From contig NZ_JBHSAB010000028.1 in NCBI RefSeq assembly GCF_042649825.1, forward strand, positions 9,579 through 73,578: a stretch of 64,000 bases of DNA, written 5' to 3'. Below are positions 10,492-16,172 of this stretch, one piece after another. A program made the translations under genes and the position numbers. Every line of letters begins with the position of its first letter. Position 1 is the first letter of the stretch. The stretch is from Legionella_C dresdenensis (lineage in GTDB: Bacteria > Pseudomonadota > Gammaproteobacteria > Legionellales > Legionellaceae). The notes under the pieces are model-generated. The model saw only the letters and a list, made by a program, of their open reading frames with translations. It did not search any database and was not told the origin of the DNA.

Positions 10492-10525
10492 AATGCACTA
10501 TAATGCATTGCGCTATACAAAACAA
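10492..10525 (-). promoter_or_regulatory. Promoter and RHH-type operator of the defence operon
   Basis: On the minus strand there is a -35 TTGTTT (10525-10520), a 17-base spacer and a -10 TATAGT (10502-10497). A perfect inverted repeat AATGCA-N6-TGCATT (10492-10509) covers the -10 box, and GCRCTATA recurs 15 bases apart (10495-10502 and 10510-10517). It lies just upstream of the small RHH-like gene, the expected place for an autorepression site. The binding protein is inferred. Confidence 0.65.
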
Positions 10526-10723
10526 TTGATTGAAAAGAAATCGTCTGGATATAGATCAAATTAGCAATTGAATGCCTAAAAAATGAGGATGTTGTAATTA
10601 AAACAGGAATAACTGCACAAATTGCGATTCGAAGTGCTGTCATCATATATTTGAATAAAATTATTGAAATTAATTAGTCTTAATTATATATTGCAATGGT
10701 TTTAGGATGTAGGAGTGTTTTAA

Positions 10724-11947
10724 ATGGAGTTTTTAGATTTTTGTAATGGCATTCAAGAGATCGTTGGAAAAAACAACAACACCTATGGTAGTTCAGAAAA
10801 GAGCCTGGTTTTTCTTTCCGAGTTAGATAAGATAATCAAAAGTAAAGAAGCTAATAAATCTCTCTGCATGACTCAAGCAACCATTTTATTTGAAGGCTTT
10901 TATCGTCATCTAAGTAGTGAATCACTTATAAAGGATTTTCAGCATCTTAGAGCTAAACGATGGGAGCATCATTTTGGTACGCCCACAATTACATTTCTTT
11001 TATCATTCAAAGCACAGATTGATCAAACAACTAAACTATTCGATGAACAGATTTTAGAAACGGAGTCACCGATCCAGTCTCCGTGGAGTATCTCGAAAAT
11101 GGACGGATTTAGCATAGATCTCGATAACAATATTGTTACAGATCCAAAAAGTATTGCACATGTAGAAGCCCCATCTTCAAGAGAAAGCACAGGTATATTT
11201 ACAAAAACCCATAATCCTTTTGGAGGGTTTACAACAACTCCATGTGATCCCGTTTCACAGAAGTTCATTGAGCATGCAGCTTTATCCGCTAAAAATGGGG
11301 GTAAAGTATTAGAAATAGGTGCAGCTTTTGGTGCGGCAACATTAGAAGCGATTGCAAAAGGAGCAACTGTTTTTTGTAATGATATTGATCCTGAAAATTT
11401 AGCCGTTGTTCGTAAACGTTTTTTGGAAACAGTAGAGGAATCCACTGACTCTTTAACTGGAGATAGCAGTAAGCTAGTTCTTGTACCTGGTGAGTTACCC
11501 AATGAGTTACTTGGCCTTCCTAAGAAGCATTTTGATGCTATTTTGATTTGTCGTGTCTTACACTTTTTCACTGGCAGTAAGATAGAAGAATCATTAGCCT
11601 TGTTAGCAAAATTGTTAGCTCCCAAAGGAAAGATATACATCGTTTGTGAAACACCTTTTTTAAGAAATTGGCAACGCTTTATTCCTGAATTCAATAGACG
11701 TGTTGAGGATAATGAGGAATGGCCTGGTGAAATCACCGAACCAGCAAAATATGAAAGCAGTGGGAGGGCAAGCTCTTTGCCTAAATTTGTACATTGGATC
11801 ACTAAGGAAGTATTAGATCGTAGTTTAGTAAAAGCTGGTTTCTCAGTGGAACATTCCGAGTACATCAATAGAAGTGGACAATTTCCTGAAGACTTATTAT
11901 TGCCTGAGTATGGTAAAGAGAGTGTTGGTGCAATTGGGATGATGTGA
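10724..11947 (+). CDS. Class I SAM-dependent methyltransferase, substrate unknown
   Basis: Protein of 407 residues. The second half is a Rossmann-type methyltransferase: motif I LEIGAAFGAAT at about 203-213, an acidic end of strand 2 at NDIDPENLAVV (about 223), and a motif IV-like DAILICRVLHFF. There is no DPPY or other DNA-methyltransferase signature, so a protein, RNA or small-molecule substrate is more likely. The first 150 residues match nothing I recognise. An AGGAG precedes the ATG by eight bases. It is divergent from the defence operon, and the next gene starts 10 bases after its stop, so the two form a unit. Its passage with the island is clear; its role in defence is not. Confidence 0.75.
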   Translation: MEFLDFCNGIQEIVGKNNNTYGSSEKSLVFLSELDKIIKSKEANKSLCMTQATILFEGFYRHLSSESLIKDFQHLRAKRWEHHFGTPTITFLLSFKAQIDQTTKLFDEQILETESPIQSPWSISKMDGFSIDLDNNIVTDPKSIAHVEAPSSRESTGIFTKTHNPFGGFTTTPCDPVSQKFIEHAALSAKNGGKVLEIGAAFGAATLEAIAKGATVFCNDIDPENLAVVRKRFLETVEESTDSLTGDSSKLVLVPGELPNELLGLPKKHFDAILICRVLHFFTGSKIEESLALLAKLLAPKGKIYIVCETPFLRNWQRFIPEFNRRVEDNEEWPGEITEPAKYESSGRASSLPKFVHWITKEVLDRSLVKAGFSVEHSEYINRSGQFPEDLLLPEYGKESVGAIGMM

Positions 11948-11957
11948 GTAAAGGATT

Positions 11958-12449
11958 ATGAAACAAAAGATTGGTTGGTATGAGTGGTTAGCTTGCATGC
12001 TAAAGGAGTTTGTAGCTGAAACAGCAAAAAAGCCACAGTATGAGATCGTTGATATTTTTGAGTGTAAAAAAACTGGCTTTACAAAAGCAGTAGTTAAATT
12101 GTCCGAAAGACATATAAAAGAAAAAAATATCAGTGATATCATCATGGACAATGAGTTAATAGATAATCTGGATTCTAAAACCGTTCGGACTCTTACTTAT
12201 ATCGCTACAGTAGAGCGATTAAAACCTGATTACTCTATTGTAGTCCAGCATATGACGTCTGAAGTCGATGAATATCTGCTTGAAATAAAATCTAAATTCA
12301 AAGCAACTACGATAAAAAAATCACCTTCTGAACTTTCGAAAGATAAAGAATTAATAGCAAAGTTTAAGCCTGAAGATGCTAATAGAATTGGTTATATGGC
12401 TGGTGTTAGAGAAACAGTAAAAGAATACGAAATCAAAAAAGGTATATAG
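11958..12449 (+). CDS. Hypothetical protein, 163 residues, cotranscribed with a methyltransferase
   Basis: I do not recognise a family. The protein is soluble, rich in Lys and Glu and mostly helical by appearance, with a C-terminal segment ANRIGYMAGVRETVKEYEIK. No signal peptide or membrane segment is visible. It starts 10 bases after the methyltransferase stop, with GTAAAGG close upstream of its ATG, so it is probably translated from the same mRNA. It may assist the methyltransferase, but nothing in the sequence shows this directly. Confidence 0.6.
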   Translation: MKQKIGWYEWLACMLKEFVAETAKKPQYEIVDIFECKKTGFTKAVVKLSERHIKEKNISDIIMDNELIDNLDSKTVRTLTYIATVERLKPDYSIVVQHMTSEVDEYLLEIKSKFKATTIKKSPSELSKDKELIAKFKPEDANRIGYMAGVRETVKEYEIKKGI

Positions 12450-12538
12450 TTTTAGTGTAAGGAGTATTGTTTTGAGAAAGGAAGTTTTTTGAAAAATGTA
12501 GTTACACAAAATTATTTACAGTCTCAGTTTTTGCCGCT

Positions 12539-13273
12539 TTGGAACGTAAGAAGCAATATAAGTATCCTTATCTATTATTAGGTCTCTATCTAACGTTTTT
12601 ATTGTCCACAGTCTGCTTGGCAAGCCGAATTACTCAAGTTGGTACAATGCTAGAGCCTGGAGGTATTTTTGTATTTCCTCTAACCTTTAGTATTTGTGAT
12701 ATTGTTGGTGAAGTATATGGTTATGCCTATCCCCGATTGTTTATCTGGATTGGTGTGTTGGCAGAGTTTCTTTTTTCCCTGGTTGTCATTACAGTATCCC
12801 ACCTTCCTGCACCGGAGTTTTTTACGCAAGCTACAGCTTATCAAATCGTTTTCGATCCCACATTAAGATATGTTTGCTCAGGGCTAATAGGCTTGCTCAT
12901 TGGAGAGTTGACGAACATTTATTTGCTATCAAAATGGAAAATTTTTCTAAAAGGTAAATTCTTCATTTTAAGAAGTTTACTTTCCACTGCATTAGGCCAA
13001 GCATTGCTGACCGTTATCGTGGACTTACTTAATTATTTTGGTAAATTGACAGATCACCATCTTGGATGGATGATGGTTTGTGGTTATCTATGGAAAATGG
13101 GCTGCGCAGTACTTATGGTTTTTCCTGCATGGTTATTGGTCAAGTATCTTAAAAAGGTCGAGCAAGTAGATCATTACGACATCCATACAAACTTTAATCC
13201 CTTCGTATTTAGCTTAAATGAAGGACCCATTGAAATCGAACAACAAATTAGTGCTGGATCCGTTCTTCAATGA
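12539..13273 (+). CDS. VUT-family queuosine precursor transporter (YhhQ-like)
   Basis: Protein of about 244 residues with six or so hydrophobic segments and the family pattern PGGIFVFPLTFSICDIVGEVYG near residues 40-60. Members import 7-deazaguanine precursors (preQ0/preQ1) across the inner membrane for queuosine synthesis. The only in-frame start is TTG at 12539, without a good ribosome site. In another frame a TTG at 12489 behind AAGGAAG reads LKNVVTQNYLQSQF and would join the transporter if one base were added in the T-run near 12530, so the true N-terminus may be frameshifted or missing. The stop overlaps the convergent repressor gene by 26 bases. Finding it inside a mobile island is unusual. 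Confidence 0.82.
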   Translation: MERKKQYKYPYLLLGLYLTFLLSTVCLASRITQVGTMLEPGGIFVFPLTFSICDIVGEVYGYAYPRLFIWIGVLAEFLFSLVVITVSHLPAPEFFTQATAYQIVFDPTLRYVCSGLIGLLIGELTNIYLLSKWKIFLKGKFFILRSLLSTALGQALLTVIVDLLNYFGKLTDHHLGWMMVCGYLWKMGCAVLMVFPAWLLVKYLKKVEQVDHYDIHTNFNPFVFSLNEGPIEIEQQISAGSVLQ

Positions 13274-13886
13274 GTACTCCAAGGATGCGATCATGGGACG
13301 GGTCTAATTTGGTTAACTGCAAATTTCCATCACCTAAATCATGGCGTAAATAGAAAGAGTTATTTTCATAAAACAAACGATTGAAATCAATTTTATTGTC
13401 TTTTGATAAATGTACTATTACAAAGTCTCTATCTTTAGGCGTCTTACCAGAATCAAAAATCAACAATGTATTTTGCTGAAAACGAGGCAGCATTGAATCA
13501 TCAGGGATTATCAAAGCAAAAGAATCGTTTGCTATTGTTTTATTGAGTAGTATTTCTTGATTGTCTCGAATATCAGCTTTACTAGCTGGCCAGTTTTTTA
13601 ATACATTCCATTCAACAATAGGGATAGCGCTAATTTGCAAATCCTTCTTTACTCCATCAGGAATAATTGTGGGTAATGGCTCCTGGCCAATTAATTGTTC
13701 TACAGATATAGAAAAAAAGCGCGACAACTCTTCTAAAGCCTTTTTGCGTGGATTTTTTGTTGAACCAGTAAGGATATGATGAATAGTTGGTTGCGGTATT
13801 CCTGTTAATCGAGCTAATTCACTTACAGATGTGTTGCCATGAATTCGCATGAGTTGTTGTAAATTGTTACTTAACGTCATCGTCAT
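13248..13886 (-). CDS. CI-like repressor, XRE helix-turn-helix plus S24 (LexA-type) C-terminal domain
   Basis: Protein of 212 residues. Residues about 8-65 are a helix-turn-helix (SVSELARLTGIPQPTIHHIL). The C-terminal half is a LexA/CI S24 fold with the nucleophile region PDDSMLP at about 126-132. Where LexA has the general-base lysine (TVKRL) this protein reads DFNRL, so the lysine appears to be replaced by Asn and self-cleavage is doubtful. It is transcribed away from two TGAATA-N4-TATTCA operators and should keep the island's rightward promoter off. ATG 13886 or ATG 13880 could be the start. Likely role: maintenance of the integrated state. Confidence 0.85.
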   Translation of the reverse strand: MTMTLSNNLQQLMRIHGNTSVSELARLTGIPQPTIHHILTGSTKNPRKKALEELSRFFSISVEQLIGQEPLPTIIPDGVKKDLQISAIPIVEWNVLKNWPASKADIRDNQEILLNKTIANDSFALIIPDDSMLPRFQQNTLLIFDSGKTPKDRDFVIVHLSKDNKIDFNRLFYENNSFYLRHDLGDGNLQLTKLDPSHDRILGVLIEERIQH

Positions 13887-13906
13887 TTAGAAAATATTCC
13901 AATTAA

Positions 13907-13926
13907 AATGAATAAAATTATTCATT
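13907..13926. promoter_or_regulatory. Operator 1 of the island repressor
   Basis: A perfect inverted repeat AATGAATAA-AA-TTATTCATT with core TGAATA-N4-TATTCA (13909-13924). It lies between the repressor start (13886) and the rightward -35 box, so it can act on both the repressor's own promoter and the opposite promoter. It shares its core with operator 2, 62 bases away centre to centre. Binding by the 13248-13886 repressor is inferred from position. Confidence 0.7.
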
Positions 13927-13932
13927 ACATGG

Positions 13933-13961
13933 TTGACAAAATGTGCATACGCATATAATTT
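13933..13961 (+). promoter_or_regulatory. Strong rightward sigma-70 promoter of the island switch
   Basis: TTGACA at 13933-13938 is followed by TATAAT at 13954-13959 (spacer 15) or TAATTT at 13956-13961 (spacer 17). It points towards the Cro-like gene at 14132 and the excisionase and integrase behind it. Operators lie on both sides, so repression by the CI-like protein is expected. Confidence 0.7.
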
Positions 13962-13965
13962 ATCA

Positions 13966-13991
13966 TTAATTGAATATACTTATTCAATTAA
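13966..13991. promoter_or_regulatory. Operator 2 of the island repressor
   Basis: A perfect 11-base inverted repeat (TTAATTGAATA, four-base spacer, TATTCAATTAA). Its core TGAATA-N4-TATTCA (13971-13986) is the same as in operator 1. It lies just downstream of the rightward -10 box, where a bound dimer would block initiation. Confidence 0.7.
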
Positions 13992-14131
13992 TATGCTATC
14001 ACATTCTTAAATAGAATAATTATCGTCAATATATCACGTTGTTGATTATACCAGCAAATAAAATAGAGGATAATTTGAATTTGTAATGAATAAGTTAGCT
14101 ACCCGATAAGATAGTTAAAGGAGTGTTGTTC

Positions 14132-14413
14132 ATGGAGATGAATACCAAGTTACAAATTTATAAAGGAATTATTCAATATATTTTGGAATCTACCAACTAC
14201 AGTTTACAGAATATTGCGGATCTTTCTAATTCTTCAATAAAAAATATTCGTACAATTTATTGTGATAATGTTGTACCAAGTAATTTTTCTTCCGATATGC
14301 AATTAGTACGTTTATATCAAATGATTCTTGAAATACATATTCAAGAAAAGCAGTTTAAAAAATATTTACCTCTTCCTAAAAGCTTTAGACAAATTAATGT
14401 ATCAATGGGGTAA
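14132..14413 (+). CDS. Small Cro-like helix-turn-helix protein
   Basis: I choose ATG 14132, eight bases after AAAGGAG, giving 93 residues. The segment YSLQNIADLSNSSIKNIRTIYCDNVVPS (split over residues about 24-50) has the spacing of an XRE-type helix-turn-helix, and the region after it (LVRLYQMILEI) resembles the C-terminal helix of such small regulators. It is the first gene behind the strong rightward promoter opposite the CI-like repressor, the Cro position in a lysogeny-type switch. The exact family is not certain; it could also activate the downstream excision genes. Confidence 0.6.
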   Translation: MEMNTKLQIYKGIIQYILESTNYSLQNIADLSNSSIKNIRTIYCDNVVPSNFSSDMQLVRLYQMILEIHIQEKQFKKYLPLPKSFRQINVSMG

Positions 14414-14469
14414 GCCCAAGGTAATCAAGTATGAAATCACTCAACATTCAATAAACGGCTGAATTTTTT

Positions 14470-14547
14470 ATGGAACGCAAAATAAACCAGGTATTAACCC
14501 AGGTGAAGAAAATCACTATTTTCACCAAGGGTTTGGAGGACATATGA
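14470..14547 (+). CDS. Possible 25-residue leader ORF coupled to the excisionase gene
   Basis: ATG 14470 opens a basic peptide beginning MERKINQVLTQVKK whose TGA overlaps the ATG of the next gene (ATGA at 14544-14547), an arrangement typical of translational coupling. A GGTGAA...TTCACC inverted repeat lies inside it (14502-14526). No clear ribosome site precedes its ATG, so this may be chance. Confidence 0.3.
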   Translation: MERKINQVLTQVKKITIFTKGLEDI

Positions 14548-14912
14548 GCATATGTAGCATTTTACCAAGGCTAATCCGTCTTAGAGACGCTCCTACCTAT
14601 GTAGGTATGGATCGTCATCGATTTAATAAAGATGTCAGACCTAACTTGGTTGAAATTCCAATGGGAGTTCAGGGGGTTGCATTTGATCGACTTGATTTAG
14701 ACGCCTGGGTGGACGATTATATACAGTGTAGTGGTCGTCCTGCGGTAACCAAGCAGAGGAGTTTGGAACAATGGGACGAAAAAAATCGCCGGGTCTCTTC
14801 AAAAGAGGTGACTATTGGCACATCGATAAAGCGGTCTTTGGATGCAGAATTCGAGAAAGCACTGGTACGGGCAACCTCGAAGAAGCAGAAAAATACTTTG
14901 CAAAACGTTTAG
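14544..14912 (+). CDS. AlpA/excisionase-like DNA-binding protein
   Basis: Protein of 122 residues. The first 60 residues read like a MerR/AlpA-type winged helix (LIRLRDAPTYVGMDRHRFNK, then VRPNLVEIP and AFDRLDLDAWVDDYI), the fold used by excisionases that bend DNA at attachment sites. TTTGGAGG lies seven bases before the ATG. The last 142 bases overlap the integrase gene in another frame, an arrangement I remember from other gammaproteobacterial islands with this integrase type, so the overlap is probably real. It likely directs excision together with the integrase or regulates it. Confidence 0.65.
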   Translation: MSICSILPRLIRLRDAPTYVGMDRHRFNKDVRPNLVEIPMGVQGVAFDRLDLDAWVDDYIQCSGRPAVTKQRSLEQWDEKNRRVSSKEVTIGTSIKRSLDAEFEKALVRATSKKQKNTLQNV

Positions 14913-15898
14913 AAGAAATAAGGCAAGCGAGTGTGTTTGGAGTAAGACCCAAACGCACGTTTATGGAAGCAGCAATTAAATTTTTGGATGAAAACCAACA
15001 TAAGCGCAGCATTGATTCTGATGCAGGGCGTTTACGTGTTCTGGTTCAGTATATAGGTAAAATGCCTTTAGACTCGATTCATATGGGAACTTTACAGCCA
15101 TTTATTGACGGGCGACGTCAGGATCAGGTTAAAACAAGAACGATTAACCATGGTCTAAAAATAGTACGTCGTATCTGTAATTTGGCTGCAACCGAATGGA
15201 TTGATGAATTTGGGTTAACTTGGTTGTTGCATGCACCCAAAATTAAATTATTGCCAGAAGATGATTTACGTAAGCCTTATCCGTTAAGTTGGGATGAACA
15301 ACATAAGCTTTTTGCTGAGTTGCCATCGCATTTAGAGCAAATGGCTCTATTTGCGGTGAATACAGGATGCAGAGAGAGTGAAGTGTGTCACTTACAATGG
15401 GATTGGGAAATTAAGATCCCTCAGTTGTCACACTTAATGGTTTTTATCATTCCGCCTGAAATGGTTAAAAATGGTGAAGAGCGCTTGGTTGTCTGTAATC
15501 AAACGGCAAAATCGGTAGTTGATAATCAAAGAGGAAAGCATCAGCAGTTTGTGTTTACCTTTAAAGGCAATCCGATTACCCGTATAAATAATACAGGCTG
15601 GAAAGAGGCTCGTAAGAAAGCTGGTTTGGAGTTTGTGCGTGTTCATGATCTGAAACACACCTTTGGCAGACGCTTGCGTTCTGTGGGAGTGAGTTTTGAA
15701 GACAGGCAGGATCTGCTTGGGCATCGTTCAGGTCGTATTACAACACATTACTCATCAGCTGAATTGCAGAATCTATATGAAGCTGGAAATAAGGTTTGCG
15801 AAAAGCAACAAAGTGGGGTAATTCTCACGTTGCTTCGTAATCCAAATAATAGGAAAGAAAAAGATACATCTCATGGACGTAAGGTAGTTAGTTTATGA
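14771..15898 (+). CDS. int: Tyrosine site-specific recombinase (island integrase)
   Basis: Protein of 375 residues. The N-terminal part (GRKKSPGLFKRGDYWHID) is an arm-type DNA-binding domain, residues about 65-160 a core-binding domain, and residues about 175-345 the catalytic domain. Catalytic residues seen are Arg in NTGCRESEV (about 200), His in HDLKHTF (about 298), His in LLGHRSGR (about 322) and the nucleophile Tyr in THYS (about 331). The second catalytic Arg of the HxxR motif is Lys here, a variation I recall for this integrase group. GAGGAG precedes the ATG. The gene ends about 90 bases before the tRNA 3' end, which is its probable attachment site. Confidence 0.92.
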   Translation: MGRKKSPGLFKRGDYWHIDKAVFGCRIRESTGTGNLEEAEKYFAKRLEEIRQASVFGVRPKRTFMEAAIKFLDENQHKRSIDSDAGRLRVLVQYIGKMPLDSIHMGTLQPFIDGRRQDQVKTRTINHGLKIVRRICNLAATEWIDEFGLTWLLHAPKIKLLPEDDLRKPYPLSWDEQHKLFAELPSHLEQMALFAVNTGCRESEVCHLQWDWEIKIPQLSHLMVFIIPPEMVKNGEERLVVCNQTAKSVVDNQRGKHQQFVFTFKGNPITRINNTGWKEARKKAGLEFVRVHDLKHTFGRRLRSVGVSFEDRQDLLGHRSGRITTHYSSAELQNLYEAGNKVCEKQQSGVILTLLRNPNNRKEKDTSHGRKVVSL

Positions 15899-15990
15899 GT
15901 TTGTGTTTACTGTGCCCCACAAAATCCCCACAATGGTTTTTGAGGGGTTGGGATAGTCGATTGTAAGTTATTGATTTAACTGGCTTTAAT

Positions 15991-16030
15991 TGGTGGGCCC
16001 ACTAGGACTTGAACCTAGGACCAACGGATT
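15991..16030. other. Probable attachment site at the tRNA 3' end
   Basis: The island integrase sits next to this end of the tRNA, and integration normally recreates the tRNA 3' part at the junction. The extent of the crossover core cannot be set, because the partner repeat lies outside the window. Confidence 0.5.
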
Positions 16031-16067
16031 ATGAGTCCGCTGCTCTGACCAACTGAGCTATAGGCCC
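15991..16067 (-). tRNA. tRNA with CAU anticodon, probably tRNA-Ile2 (lysidine type)
   Basis: The minus strand folds as a full cloverleaf of 77 bases including encoded CCA. Acceptor stem GGGCCTA/TGGGCCC (one G-U pair), anticodon stem GCGGA/TCCGT around loop CTCATAA, T stem CTAGG/CCTAG. The C4-G69 and C5-G68 pairs match the known TilS recognition features of tRNA-Ile2 and differ from elongator tRNA-Met of E. coli, so Ile2 is preferred. Its 3' end borders the genomic island. Confidence 0.9.
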
Positions 16068-16126
16068 GAAAACGGTGTAATTGTAATCGCTTATTCGGCA
16101 TAATGCCAGAATATTTTTATTTTTTT

Positions 16127-16156
16127 GATGGATAATGCTTGTGGGCATTATCCATC
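16127..16156. terminator. Hairpin downstream of rpoD
   Basis: A perfect 12-base stem (GATGGATAATGC and its complement) with a six-base loop lies 17 bases after the rpoD stop. On the rpoD transcript the stem is followed by an A-rich tract rather than U, so it may stabilise the 3' end or stop transcription with help from another factor. Confidence 0.5.
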
Positions 16157-16172
16157 AACTTTTGGGGGAAGA

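Larger units (their letters stand above)
1..15993. mobile_element. Right part of a tRNA-integrated genomic island carrying a defence operon
   Basis: From the window's left edge to the 3' end of the tRNA-CAU gene the content is typical of an integrative element: tyrosine integrase, excisionase-like protein, CI/Cro-like regulators with paired operators, and an anti-phage-type operon. The integrase lies next to the tRNA 3' end, the usual attachment place for this integrase group. Directly right of the tRNA the conserved rpoD operon starts, so the right boundary is well placed. I found no second copy of the tRNA 3' end inside the window, so the left boundary must lie before base 1. No conjugation or phage structural genes are seen in this part. 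Confidence 0.8.

Noticed and set aside
10655..10710. Paired TTAATT sites before the methyltransferase gene taken as a PmrA box
   Set aside because: The half-sites are 10 rather than 11 bases apart in a generally AT-rich stretch, so this is weak evidence.
11023..11868. Long open frame of 281 codons on the minus strand
   Set aside because: It is the mirror of the methyltransferase gene at 10724-11947, has no ribosome site, and reads as low-quality protein (Ser-rich, no domain).
1..16000. CRISPR array or toxin-antitoxin pair in the defence island
   Set aside because: No regularly spaced direct repeats are seen, and the RHH gene has no adjacent toxin-sized partner; it is better explained as the operon's regulator.
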